From JBFMFR01 sp040752025 (GTDB taxonomy: Bacteria > Chloroflexota > Anaerolineae > Anaerolineales > UBA4823), in NCBI GenBank assembly GCA_040752025.1, contig JBFMFR010000070.1:1-32129 (forward strand): 32,129 nucleotides of DNA, written 5' to 3'. This document shows positions 1 through 8,623 of this stretch, in pieces; the stretch's first letter is position 1, and the number at the start of each line of letters is the position of its first letter. The position numbers were made by a program, and so were the translations under genes. The notes under the pieces are model-generated. The model saw only the letters and a program-made list of their open reading frames with translations, made no database searches and had not been told where the DNA came from.

Positions 1-201
1 GCACAGGGGTCTCATGTTCCTCAAGCGTCTAGCCAAGCTGAAGAGGTCCCGCCGCCCGCTCCCCCATTGCAGGAGTTTTCTCCCCTTCCGGAGCCTGATC
101 CGGCCCCAAAAACATCCAAGCCTGCCCTGGATCATCCCTGGCGTCGTTCGCCCATCGGGCAAGCTAAATACTGGCCATCCAATCACTTCTCAAAAAATTG
201 A
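1..201 (+). CDS. C-terminal fragment of an unidentified protein, possibly a transposase
   Basis: Frame 1 is open from the first base to a TGA at 199-201 and gives 66 residues with no start, so this is the 3' end of a gene cut by the window edge. The peptide has a Pro/Glu-rich linker (roughly residues 20-45) followed by a basic, Trp-containing tail that includes KPALDHPWRRSPIGQAKY. Pro-rich linkers followed by a HPWRR-type tail are, as far as I recall, seen at the C-termini of some bacterial transposases; that is a recollection and not a search result. The gene converges on the coiled-coil gene with only 21 bp between the two stops. It could instead be the tail of any Pro-rich protein. Confidence 0.45.
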   Translation, partial: AQGSHVPQASSQAEEVPPPAPPLQEFSPLPEPDPAPKTSKPALDHPWRRSPIGQAKYWPSNHFSKN

Positions 202-222
202 CGCCCACTCGCCAGCCAGAAT

Positions 223-2940
223 CTAGCGGCGGCGTTTGACACTGCCGCTGGAGTCGATCGAGTGATCCTCGTCCAGGGCCACCTGGTAATAGCGCACCTT
301 GCGGTGCAGGTTTTTCATCTGCTGTAAGATCTGGTTGTAATCCCGGCTGTGTTGCTTGTACTGGCGCTTGAGCTGGCTCAGTTCGTGATCGATTTCATCC
401 AGCAGGGCGCGGATGTCCTGGCTGACCTCTGGTTGGTCGCGGTGCGCGTACCACTGGTTCTGCCAGACCTCGGCCATCTCGCTCAGCTCGCCCTCCAGGT
501 TTTCGATTTGCGACATTTCCTGGGCGGCGCGCTCGGCCTTCTGGCTGGCTTTTTCGGCCAGGGCCCGGTACCGGGCCGACAGGTTGACGAGCTGCTGCAC
601 CAACTGGATGGCTGCCAGGCGGCTGGCCTTCAGCGACTGCCACTGGCCGTCCAGGCTTTCGAGTTCGCTGCGTTCAGCCTCCAGGGTGACCGTGGTGGGA
701 GGCCAGTCGCGCCACTGGCGCAGCCAGGCGCCGTTCTCGTCCATGGCTTTCTGGGCTGCATCGTGACTCTCCCTGGCCTGCTGGTAGGATTCGAACACCG
801 GCTTGCTGACGTGTTCCAGGGCTTTGGCTGCCGCGCCGCTGACCTGCCAGTAGCTGCTGCGCGTCTTGAACTCGGCGATGGCTTCCTCCAGGCGGTAGCG
901 TGACTTGGCAGTGTAACCGCTGGCGCTGTAGGCGTGCCCGGCAGCCAACTGGCGGCGGGCCTCGGCTACGGCGGCCTCGTCATCCAGCGGGCCGATGGCA
1001 TCCAGGGTACTCAGTCCGTTAGTAAGCTGTTGGACAGCGCTTTGGATTTCCTGATTGAGCTGGTCCAGCCAGCGATTGGCGGCCTGCTCGGCCTTTGCCG
1101 TCAGGCTGTTGGCCTGGCGCGCCTTCTTCTCGACCACGCCGTGCTGTCGGTCGGATAGCTCTTTCAACGCTGTCTGCACCTCATCTTGCAGCCGCGACAG
1201 CTCCTGGGTCACCAGCCGGGTGAGGAAGGGGTTGCTGCGCACGATGTAGGCCATCTGCGCCAGGGCTGCCTCGGCAGTGATCAATTGCTCGTGCGCCTGT
1301 TTCTCATCCTTCTGGATGCCAGCCAGGCGCGCCTGGATGTTCTCCAGGCGTTTGCTCATCTTTTGTAGCTCCTGTGCCAGGGCGCGCGTGGCCTCCAGTC
1401 GCGCTTCGATTTCTGCCTCGGGCAGCGGCTGGGGGCTTGCCTGGGGCGCCAGGTTTTGGGCGTCTTTTTCCAGTTCTTGCAGATCGCCGGGCAAATTGGA
1501 AACGCCATCCAGGCGCGGCCAGTTCTCCGGGGCGTATTCTTTGACGCGTACCAGCAACTGGCGAGCGCCCTGCAGCCAGGTGTGCAACTGCGCCAGCTCG
1601 GCGCTGCTCAGCAGGTTGGTCAGCTCGGTGTGTTGCTGCTCGATCGTGCTGCAATGTTGGGCCAGGGCCAGTTGCTGCTCGCCAAGCTGCCGCACGCGCC
1701 CCAGGTCCTGCTCCAACTGCAGCGGGTTGCGCGCCTGGCGAGCCGGTCCGATGGCATTCGCCTGGCGGCTCACGTCGCTCAACTGGCTGGTGGTCTGGCT
1801 CCACACCACCGGGACGGTGGCGTGAGTGCCCAGGGCGGCGCATTGCAGGGAGATGCTTTTGAGACCGGCTTGCAGCTCGGTGAGGGCGGTTTCCAGGGCT
1901 GCCAGGTCGGTGTGCGCTTTTTGAAGCTGGTTGCCCATCTCCTCTGCCAGTTGGCTGACGTGAGCTGCCTCTTGCACTACCGAAGGGGTGCTCTCGATCT
2001 CCAGGCGGCCCAGGGTGGCGTGCAGGTTCTGGGCGATGAACTGCATCTGCCCGAATTGTGTGCGCAGGGCGGCAACGTCCAGGGCTGGCGGCGAGTTGGC
2101 CAGCAGGGCGGCAACGTTATCCAGCAGGCGCTGCATCAGGCTGACCCGTTCGGAGATTTCGTGGAACTGCCGCTCCCAGGGTTGGGCCTGGGCCAGCACC
2201 TGTTCCAGGTCCCGCCGGGCAGCTAACAGGTTCTCGTGGGCCTGGGTGGTGCTATCTTTATCGGCCTGTTCCAGCACGCTGACCTGGTCGGCGTTGAAAT
2301 AATAGGGTGGGACGCGCGCCATGGCTTGCAACGCCTGCTGTTCCAGTTGGTTGGCAGTCTGCATGGCCTGGCCGTGCATGCCGCGCCCGCGCAGGCGATT
2401 CATCAGTTCCGTGGTTTGCTGCTGAGCCTGGCGCACCTGTCTGGCCTGTAAAGCTACTTCCCAACTGACGTGGCTGAGGCTCCGTTCGAACTCGCTGACG
2501 GCAGCCAGGTTCTCCTGAGCATGCTCCAGGCTGTCCCTCACGATGGCGATGTCTTTGCGCAGCAGATACCAGAAGTAAGGCGCTCCCACCACAGCCTGCC
2601 AGCGACCATAAGAAAGCCAGTGAACGCGCTCCTGGATGTCGATGTGCTGGCGCAGCAGGTTCTCCAATTGGTCGGCGGCGCTTGCCAGGTGGTTTTGCAG
2701 GGCGGCGGCGCGTGAGCCGTAGGGTTCTGGGTCGTCAGGGCTGTGCGCCTGGGCATCCAGGGCAACCTGGCGGTGCGCGGTTTGCAGGCTGCGCAGCTCG
2801 CCGCGCAACTGTTTGACATCCTCCTGGGTGCGGGCCTGCCAGTGGCGCACCAACAGATACAGCCCGCCGATCGTAGCCAGCAAAACCAGCGGGATCAACC
2901 AGACTCCAGATTGTAACAGGGTCGTTCCCTCAGCGCCCAT
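223..2940 (-). CDS. Large membrane-anchored coiled-coil protein, function unknown
   Basis: The predicted protein has 905 residues. A short N-terminus is followed by one hydrophobic helix (about residues 14-32, VWLIPLVLLATIGGLYLLV). The rest is almost entirely Gln-, Ala-, Leu- and Glu-rich heptad-like sequence, ending in a basic tail (SVKRRR). The topology suggests an inner-membrane anchor with a long cytoplasmic rod, resembling EzrA-like or SMC-like filaments in shape only; I see no ATPase motif or recognised domain. An upstream TTG at 2976 is in frame, but I chose ATG 2940 because GAGGG lies 5 nt before it. It is 80 bp downstream of htpG on the same strand and may be read from that promoter. 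Function is not inferable. Confidence 0.85.
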   Translation of the reverse strand: MGAEGTTLLQSGVWLIPLVLLATIGGLYLLVRHWQARTQEDVKQLRGELRSLQTAHRQVALDAQAHSPDDPEPYGSRAAALQNHLASAADQLENLLRQHIDIQERVHWLSYGRWQAVVGAPYFWYLLRKDIAIVRDSLEHAQENLAAVSEFERSLSHVSWEVALQARQVRQAQQQTTELMNRLRGRGMHGQAMQTANQLEQQALQAMARVPPYYFNADQVSVLEQADKDSTTQAHENLLAARRDLEQVLAQAQPWERQFHEISERVSLMQRLLDNVAALLANSPPALDVAALRTQFGQMQFIAQNLHATLGRLEIESTPSVVQEAAHVSQLAEEMGNQLQKAHTDLAALETALTELQAGLKSISLQCAALGTHATVPVVWSQTTSQLSDVSRQANAIGPARQARNPLQLEQDLGRVRQLGEQQLALAQHCSTIEQQHTELTNLLSSAELAQLHTWLQGARQLLVRVKEYAPENWPRLDGVSNLPGDLQELEKDAQNLAPQASPQPLPEAEIEARLEATRALAQELQKMSKRLENIQARLAGIQKDEKQAHEQLITAEAALAQMAYIVRSNPFLTRLVTQELSRLQDEVQTALKELSDRQHGVVEKKARQANSLTAKAEQAANRWLDQLNQEIQSAVQQLTNGLSTLDAIGPLDDEAAVAEARRQLAAGHAYSASGYTAKSRYRLEEAIAEFKTRSSYWQVSGAAAKALEHVSKPVFESYQQARESHDAAQKAMDENGAWLRQWRDWPPTTVTLEAERSELESLDGQWQSLKASRLAAIQLVQQLVNLSARYRALAEKASQKAERAAQEMSQIENLEGELSEMAEVWQNQWYAHRDQPEVSQDIRALLDEIDHELSQLKRQYKQHSRDYNQILQQMKNLHRKVRYYQVALDEDHSIDSSGSVKRRR

Positions 2941-3020
2941 CCGAACCCTCACTTGATTAAAAACGGCAGTCAGCAACCAGCCAGGTGTGCAGGCTGCTGA
3001 CCGCTGGTCGCTAACTGCTA

Positions 3021-4901
3021 TTATACTAAAGCTGCTTCGATTATCTTCTGAATCCGGGCAATCATACTGGCCGGATCGGGGTGCAAACCTTCGATCAGCA
3101 GGGCGTCCTCGTAGATTTGTTCGATAACCAACGCGCTGCGCTCGTCCTCGGCGGGCAGGGCGTTGAGGCGGGCCAGGATGGCGTGGCGCGGGTTCAACTC
3201 CAGGACTTTCTTAGGTACTTCGAACTCGCGGTTCAGCAAGCGGTAAACGCGCTGCATCTCCTGGTTGGGCGTGCCCTCTGGGTCGACCAGGCGCGCCGGC
3301 GAGTCGGACAGGCGCTCGGTCATGCGCACATCCGTGACGCGCTCGCCGAGCTGGGCCTTGAAGCGCTCCACCAGGGTCTGTGCCTCGCTCTCCGACAGGC
3401 TTTCGCCCTGTTCCTCGCTCGCCGGCGCTTCGCCTTCCGGCAGCTGCAGGTCGGCGGCAGCCACGTTGACCAGGGGGTAATCTTTGTAGTTCTTCAAACG
3501 CACCAGCATGAAGGCGTCGATGGGATCGGTCATGAGCAGGGCGGCAAAGCCGTAGCGCCGCACCATGTCCAGGTGGGGGCTGTGCAGCACCGAGCGGTCG
3601 TCATCCCCCATGATGTAGTAGATTTGCTTTTGCTCGGCTGGCATAGCGGCGATGTACTCGTCCAGCGACGACCAGTGCTCCGCCTGGGTGGTGGTGCGGA
3701 AGCGCAGCAGCGGGTAGAGTTCTGTCGGCTCTTCGGGCTCGACCGCCACGCCCTGCTTGATGTAACGGGCGTAGTTTTCCCAGAACTTCTGGTATTTTTC
3801 CGGATCCTCCTCGGCCAGCTTGCTCAGCGTGTCGACAACCTTTCCGGTGACCAACTTCTTGATCTGGGTGATGACGCGCGTCGATTGGATCGATTCGCGT
3901 GAGACGTTGAGCGGCAGGTCTTCGGAATCGACCACGCCCTGCACGAAAGACAGGTACTCGGGGAGCAGATCCTTGTTGTACTCCTGGATCAACACTTTGC
4001 GAGCGTAGAGTTTCAGGCCGTCTTCTTTGCGCGGCGAGAAGATGTTGCGTTCCGGCCTGGCTGGGATGTACAGGATGGCGTACATTTGCACCGGTGCATC
4101 CACGGCCAGGTGGGCGTGCACCAGGGGTGGCTCGAAGTCCAGGGTGAGCTGCTGGTAGAAGTCCTCGTAATCTTTCTGCTCCACCTGGCGCGGCTGCTGC
4201 CGCCACAGAGCGGACTGGCGGTTGGCCTGCTCTTTCTGCTCGCCGACATAGATCGGGAAGGGGATGAAGTCGGAGTGTTTGCGGATGATCTCGCGCAGGC
4301 GCTGTTCCTGGGTGAACTCTTTAGCATCCTCTTTGAGCTTGATCGTCACGCTTGTGCCACGCGCCTGGCGTTCGGCCGGCTCGATGGTGAAGGTCTCTGA
4401 GCCGGTGCAGTACCAGGTGGCGGCCTCGGCCTCCGGGCGGTAGGAGCGCGAGGTGACCCGGATCCATTCTGCGACCATGAAGGCCGAGTAGAAGCCCACG
4501 CCGAACTGCCCGATCAACTCGGAAACTTGTTTGTCGCTCTGGCGGGCGGCCGAGATCAGTTCGCTGGCTGCCTGGCGCGCCCCGGAATGGGCGATCGTGC
4601 CCAGGTTGGTGACCAGTTCTTCGGCGGTCATGCCGATGCCGCTGTCCTCCACAGTTAATGTGTTCGCCTCGGCGTCGCAGGTGATGTGGATGGCCAGTTC
4701 GCTGTCCGGCTGGTACACCTCGCGGTTGGTAAGCATCTCAAAGTCGAGGCGCGTCAGCGCATCAGACGCGTTGGAGATCAGTTCGCGCAGGAAGATCTCG
4801 CGCTCGGTGTACAGGGAATGGATCAGGATATCCAATAGCTGGCGGGTCTCCGCCTTGAACGAAATCGGTGCGGGGTTGGTTGTGTCAGAAGTTTCTCCCA
4901 T
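3021..4901 (-). CDS. htpG: Molecular chaperone HtpG (Hsp90 family)
   Basis: This 626-residue protein has the usual bacterial Hsp90 length and layout. The N-terminal GHKL ATPase domain shows ELISNASDAL (Glu40 and Asn44 for ATP hydrolysis and Mg binding), EDSGIGM (residues 85-91), GTIAHSGAR and GQFGVGFYSAFMVAE. The middle domain contains the conserved NVSRESIQ segment, and a C-terminal dimerisation region follows. HtpG is a cytosolic ATP-dependent chaperone for partly folded clients. The ATG is preceded by GGAGG with 7 nt spacing. The 75 bp leader region shows no CIRCE (HrcA) inverted repeat, so heat control by that repressor is not supported. The coiled-coil gene follows on the same strand. 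Confidence 0.97.
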   Translation of the reverse strand: MGETSDTTNPAPISFKAETRQLLDILIHSLYTEREIFLRELISNASDALTRLDFEMLTNREVYQPDSELAIHITCDAEANTLTVEDSGIGMTAEELVTNLGTIAHSGARQAASELISAARQSDKQVSELIGQFGVGFYSAFMVAEWIRVTSRSYRPEAEAATWYCTGSETFTIEPAERQARGTSVTIKLKEDAKEFTQEQRLREIIRKHSDFIPFPIYVGEQKEQANRQSALWRQQPRQVEQKDYEDFYQQLTLDFEPPLVHAHLAVDAPVQMYAILYIPARPERNIFSPRKEDGLKLYARKVLIQEYNKDLLPEYLSFVQGVVDSEDLPLNVSRESIQSTRVITQIKKLVTGKVVDTLSKLAEEDPEKYQKFWENYARYIKQGVAVEPEEPTELYPLLRFRTTTQAEHWSSLDEYIAAMPAEQKQIYYIMGDDDRSVLHSPHLDMVRRYGFAALLMTDPIDAFMLVRLKNYKDYPLVNVAAADLQLPEGEAPASEEQGESLSESEAQTLVERFKAQLGERVTDVRMTERLSDSPARLVDPEGTPNQEMQRVYRLLNREFEVPKKVLELNPRHAILARLNALPAEDERSALVIEQIYEDALLIEGLHPDPASMIARIQKIIEAALV

Positions 4902-4976
4902 GCCTATACCTCCATAAAATTGAGCAGTTTGCTCACAAAATATACCGCATTTTTGTAAGAATCGCGTTAGAGCGCC

Positions 4977-6137
4977 TCAGGTTTCGTCCCAGGGAGCTAT
5001 GCCGCGGTTGTCGCCACGTAAAGAAGCTTGTAGCGCCTCGCGCAGTTCAGGGAGCAAATCAGCGCAGGCTGCCAGCAAGCCGAAGCACCCCGCGATCATC
5101 ATATCGCCAAAGGGTACTGCGAAGTAAGGGCGCAGTTCAGAACCGCGCAGCAGGCTGCGTCGCGGTCCGGTCACCACCACGCCGAAATCGCCCTCGTCCA
5201 GCGGGAAGGGCTCGGGCTGGTAGATCAGCGCGCCGTGGCCGTGATCGGCGAAGACATCGGCGTGCTTCAGGCTGCCATCAGCCAGGGATCGCAGCAGGCT
5301 TTCAAGCTTGGGCCGGTCGAGCAGGCCGGTGTGGTGCTCGAAGACGCCTTCGATGCTGCCTGGTCCCAGGCGGAAGGCCAGGGTGTGGAAATTGCCCACG
5401 TTGGCGATCAGGCTGTGCTGCGCCTGGCGCAGGCGCGGGTCGAAGGTGGCGCCCAACACAGCCGCAGGGGCGGTGTCCATCACCACCAGGGGCAGGCCTT
5501 GCAGCCGTGGGCTGTTGCTGCTGCGGGCCGATTGCACCACGGCTTGCAAGCGGGTCATGATGGGCGGCGCCTGTTCGGCCAGGAAGGCGAAGGCGCTCAG
5601 GCGGTTGGCGGCGCGGATGCGCTCATCCAGGTAATCGAAGCGGAACTGGCGGTCGGAAACGCCCGGCGGCGCGTTGCCGTGGTCGAAAACCGCCACGGCG
5701 ATCGCTGAAAGGCCCTCCAGCGAAACGCCGAATTGATCCAGGGCGCGTTCGATGGCAATGAAGTCGAAATCGCGCAGCCCGATGCGCCGTACCGCGACTG
5801 GCAGGGCGGCAGCTTCATCCTGGCTGATGAGCTGGATGCCCATGCGGCTGACTGCCTCCAGGTCGTCGTTAAAAGTGCGCGCTGCATCGGGCGTAGCGAA
5901 CACTTGCAGCCCGGCGCGCAGGTGCGCTTCCGCTGCCCAACTATTGGGCCCGCCTCCCATCGTCACACCGCTGAGCAGGATGGCATCTTGCCTGCGGGTA
6001 GCCTCCATGATCTGCTGGCGCACGATCATGGTTGGGGAGGGCACTACCAGCTTGAAGCCGTTTTCCATATCGAGGCGCGAGTCGTATAGGAAGATATCTT
6101 GAGTGCCGGTGCCAATGTCAACTGTAAGGATTTTCAT
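4977..6137 (-). CDS. DUF1786 family protein (actin/Hsp70-like nucleotide-binding fold suspected)
   Basis: The 386-residue protein begins MKILTVDIGTGTQDIFLYDS, a phosphate-1-like loop of the kind found in ASKHA-fold proteins and typical of the DUF1786 family. A second Gly-rich segment (LSGVTMGGGPNS) and VMDTAPAAVLGATFD further along fit the family. Members are sometimes annotated as related to pyruvate formate-lyase activating proteins, but their biochemical role is not established. The reading frame extends 116 codons upstream, but that extension would cover the divergent promoter region and has low-complexity Ser/Arg-rich sequence, so I start at ATG 6137 (AGGT about 11 nt upstream, weak). 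It lies back-to-back with the methylmalonyl-CoA mutase gene. Confidence 0.85.
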   Translation of the reverse strand: MKILTVDIGTGTQDIFLYDSRLDMENGFKLVVPSPTMIVRQQIMEATRRQDAILLSGVTMGGGPNSWAAEAHLRAGLQVFATPDAARTFNDDLEAVSRMGIQLISQDEAAALPVAVRRIGLRDFDFIAIERALDQFGVSLEGLSAIAVAVFDHGNAPPGVSDRQFRFDYLDERIRAANRLSAFAFLAEQAPPIMTRLQAVVQSARSSNSPRLQGLPLVVMDTAPAAVLGATFDPRLRQAQHSLIANVGNFHTLAFRLGPGSIEGVFEHHTGLLDRPKLESLLRSLADGSLKHADVFADHGHGALIYQPEPFPLDEGDFGVVVTGPRRSLLRGSELRPYFAVPFGDMMIAGCFGLLAACADLLPELREALQASLRGDNRGIAPWDET

Positions 6138-6266
6138 GCTTTGATCTACCTGTTTGTGAAGTTGTGCCGGGTGAGAGTTTACCATATCTCGCTGGAGCAG
6201 GCTGCAGTCCATGAGACAGAAATTATCGTGAATTTCGTCACAATCTGGGGTGCCTAACGTCCCCTT

Positions 6267-6293
6267 TTGAAGATGGTGTAGATGGGGTATACT
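6267..6293 (+). promoter_or_regulatory. Candidate promoter for the mutase-epimerase operon
   Basis: TATACT at 6288-6293 is a good -10 element. The best -35 is TTGAAG at 6267-6272, with a short 15-bp spacer. The predicted leader to ATG 6371 is about 70 nt. No cobalamin riboswitch is recognisable in the 233 bp between the divergent genes. Support is sequence similarity to the sigma-70 consensus only. Confidence 0.3.
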
Positions 6294-6370
6294 GCTGGCG
6301 CAAAATGATCGATTTGCCAGCGGCGCCGAACGAGAATAGGCGCGCCGTTGGGGAAAAGGAGAAAGACGAG

Positions 6371-8026
6371 ATGAATCTAGACGAAGAACGCCAACGTTGG
6401 GAGAAAGAAACCTACGAACCGTTGACGAAGCGTTTCCCAGAGCGTAAGTCAGCCTTCCGGAGCTCTTCGGACATCCCGCTGCCACCTGTGCTGGCGCCGC
6501 GGGGCGATGATCCGGAGTATATGGAGAAATTGGGTTTCCCAGGAGCGTATCCCTATACGCGCGGGGTGCAGCCGAGCATGTACCGCGGCCGCTTCTGGAC
6601 GATGCGCCAGTATGCTGGGTACGCTTCGGCGGAAGAATCCAACCGGCGTTACCACTACCTGTTGGAGCAGGGCCAGACCGGGTTATCGGTGGCTTTCGAC
6701 CTGCCCACCCAGATCGGTTACGATGCCGACGATCCGATCGCCGTCGGTGAGGTTGGTAAGGTTGGCGTGGCGATTTCCTCGCTGGAGGATATGGCGGCTC
6801 TGTTCAACGAAATCCCCCTGGGCAAGGTCTCCACCAGCATGACGATCAACGCCCCGGCCTCGATTTTGCTGGCGATGTACATTGCTGTAGCCAGGCGCCA
6901 GGGCGTGGCAGCTAACCAGTTGCGCGGCACGATCCAGAACGACATCCTGAAGGAATATATTGCCCGCGGCACTTATATCTTCCCGCCCAAGCCTTCGATG
7001 CGCCTGATCACGGATATTTTCCGCTACTGCCAGTCCGAGGTGCCGCACTGGAACACGATCAGTATCTCGGGTTACCACATCCGCGAAGCGGGCTCAACTG
7101 CCATGCAGGAGGTCGCTTTCACCCTGGCGAATGGCATTGCTTACGTGCAGGCTGCCATCGATGCTGGCCTGGATGTGGATAGCTTTGCAGACCAGCTATC
7201 TTTCTTCTTCAACGCCCACAATAATTTCCTGGAGGAAGTGGCTAAGTTCCGCGCCGCCCGGCGCATGTGGGCCCGGATCATGCGCGAGCGCTTCCAGGCG
7301 CAGAAACCGCGCTCGTGGATGCTGCGCTTCCACACTCAAACGGCTGGCTCGACCCTGACAGCCCAGCAGCCTGAAAACAACGTGGTGCGCGTGGCGCTCC
7401 AGGCCCTGGCAGCGGTGATGGGCGGGACGCAGTCGCTGCACACCAACAGCATGGACGAGGCTCTATGGCTGCCCACTGAGAAATCTGTGCGGGTGGCCCT
7501 GCGCACGCAGCAAGTGATCGCCTATGAGTCCGGCGCGGCGGATACCATCGACCCGCTGGCAGGCTCTTACCTGGTCGAATATCTGACGGACGAGATCGAG
7601 CGCGGCGCCCAGGAGTACATCTGCAAGATCGACGAGATGGGCGGCGCTCTGGCGGCTATCGAGCAGGGCTACGTCCAGGATGAGATCCAGAACGCGGCTT
7701 ATCACTTCCAGCAGGCTGTGGAGCGCGGGGAAGAAATCGTAGTAGGGCTGAATGCTTTCCAGGTGGATGAAAAGATGGAGTTGGAGCGTCTGCGAGTTGA
7801 CCACTCCATCGAGCAGACGCAGCGCGCTCGCCTGGCCGCGCTGCGCGCCCGGCGTGATGCTGTCCGGGTGAACGAGCTTTTGGCGCGCCTGGAAAGCGCG
7901 GCGCGCGGCACGGAAAATCTGATGCCCTTGTTCGTTGAATGCGTGGAAAACGAGATCACCCTGGGAGAGATTTGCGGGGTGCTGCGCGGCCTGTGGGGTG
8001 AGTACGAGCCGCCTGCCTGGATTTAG
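6371..8026 (+). CDS. mcmA1: Methylmalonyl-CoA mutase, large (catalytic) subunit, split archaeal-type
   Basis: This 551-residue protein is the TIM-barrel substrate-binding part of methylmalonyl-CoA mutase, which interconverts (R)-methylmalonyl-CoA and succinyl-CoA with adenosylcobalamin. Clear family segments are TRGVQPSMYRGRFWTMRQYAG (63-83), GTIQNDILKEY with Arg199 before TYIFPP, SISGYHIREAG with His236, and GGTQSLHTNSMDEAL. It stops where the cobalamin-binding domain (DxHxxG) would start in long mutases, so it needs a separate small B12 subunit, which is not in this window. The residue matching the substrate-contacting Tyr of classical mutases is Gln67, as in the archaeal-type large subunits I know; the CoA-carboxylate Arg is kept. 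The start is ATG 6371, with AAGGAG upstream. It is co-transcribed with the epimerase. Confidence 0.93.
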   Translation: MNLDEERQRWEKETYEPLTKRFPERKSAFRSSSDIPLPPVLAPRGDDPEYMEKLGFPGAYPYTRGVQPSMYRGRFWTMRQYAGYASAEESNRRYHYLLEQGQTGLSVAFDLPTQIGYDADDPIAVGEVGKVGVAISSLEDMAALFNEIPLGKVSTSMTINAPASILLAMYIAVARRQGVAANQLRGTIQNDILKEYIARGTYIFPPKPSMRLITDIFRYCQSEVPHWNTISISGYHIREAGSTAMQEVAFTLANGIAYVQAAIDAGLDVDSFADQLSFFFNAHNNFLEEVAKFRAARRMWARIMRERFQAQKPRSWMLRFHTQTAGSTLTAQQPENNVVRVALQALAAVMGGTQSLHTNSMDEALWLPTEKSVRVALRTQQVIAYESGAADTIDPLAGSYLVEYLTDEIERGAQEYICKIDEMGGALAAIEQGYVQDEIQNAAYHFQQAVERGEEIVVGLNAFQVDEKMELERLRVDHSIEQTQRARLAALRARRDAVRVNELLARLESAARGTENLMPLFVECVENEITLGEICGVLRGLWGEYEPPAWI

Positions 8027-8049
8027 ATTGTGTATCTGGAGGAATGGAA

Positions 8050-8463
8050 ATGTCACCGAAGATCAAACGCATTGATCACGTTGCTATTTTGGTAGAGGAT
8101 ATGGATAAAACCCTGGCCTTCTGGCGTGAGGCTCTAGGGATGGAACTGACGCATATCGAAGAAGTGCCTGCGGAGAAATCCAGAGTGGCTTTCTTACCGG
8201 TCGGGGGCAGCGAGGTCGAGCTGGTGCAGCCGACCACAGAGGACTCCGGGCTGGCTCGCTACCTGGACAAGCGTGGCCCGGGTATGCACCACGTTTGTCT
8301 GGAGGTGGACGATCTCGAAGCCATGCTGGCTCGTTTGAAGGAAAAAGGGGTGCAGTTGATCAATGAGACTCCGCTAAATGGGCTCGGTGGTAAGAAATAC
8401 GCTTTTGTGCACCCCAAGAGCAGCAGCGGCGTGCTGGTCGAGTTGTACGAGCTGCCACGCTGA
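8050..8463 (+). CDS. mce: Methylmalonyl-CoA epimerase
   Basis: The protein of 137 residues belongs to the vicinal oxygen chelate/glyoxalase fold family and racemises (S)- and (R)-methylmalonyl-CoA, supplying the mutase upstream. Metal ligands visible are His in RIDHVAILVEDMDKTL near the N-terminus, Glu in GSEVELVQP, His in GPGMHHVCLEVDD and Glu in VLVELYELPR at the C-terminus. Two in-frame ATGs exist. The first (8044) directly abuts the GGAGG sequence, while ATG 8050 is 7 nt from it, so I prefer 8050. Only 23 bp separate it from the mutase stop, which indicates one operon for propionyl-CoA/succinyl-CoA interconversion. Propionyl-CoA carboxylase genes are not in the window. Confidence 0.92.
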   Translation: MSPKIKRIDHVAILVEDMDKTLAFWREALGMELTHIEEVPAEKSRVAFLPVGGSEVELVQPTTEDSGLARYLDKRGPGMHHVCLEVDDLEAMLARLKEKGVQLINETPLNGLGGKKYAFVHPKSSSGVLVELYELPR

Positions 8464-8497
8464 CCTGGCTCGCCCGGCCGGTTGTAAAGCAGCCGTC

Positions 8498-8526
8498 TTG
8501 ACATCCAGTGCGAGCCGTGATAATCT
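8498..8526 (+). promoter_or_regulatory. Sigma-70 promoter of the cold-shock gene
   Basis: A perfect TTGACA at 8498-8503 is followed by a 17-bp spacer and TAATCT at 8521-8526. The predicted start near 8533 would give a leader of about 90 nt before the cold-shock ORF. Long structured leaders are typical of CspA-family mRNAs. Confidence 0.6.
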
Positions 8527-8623
8527 TGCCGCCGTTACCTCCAGTCCGTTTGGTAAAGCCGACTGGACAGGTTGGCTTGATCCAAGGTAGAGACTGGTAA
8601 TATTTCTGCATGGAGAAAGAAAG

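Noticed and set aside
1456..2226. Long plus-strand open frame of 256 codons
   Set aside because: It lies antisense to the coiled-coil gene and has no ribosome site; Gln/Leu-rich coding on the minus strand keeps the other frames open.
4902..4976. CIRCE heat-shock operator upstream of htpG
   Set aside because: No TTAGCACTC/GAGTGCTAA inverted repeat was found in the leader region.
6138..6370. Cobalamin riboswitch before the B12-dependent mutase
   Set aside because: No B12-box-like sequence or suitable multi-stem fold could be recognised by eye.
6138..6485. N-terminal extension of the DUF1786 frame by 116 codons
   Set aside because: It would cover the divergent promoter region and part of the mutase gene, and the family start MKILTVDIGTG is clear at 6137.
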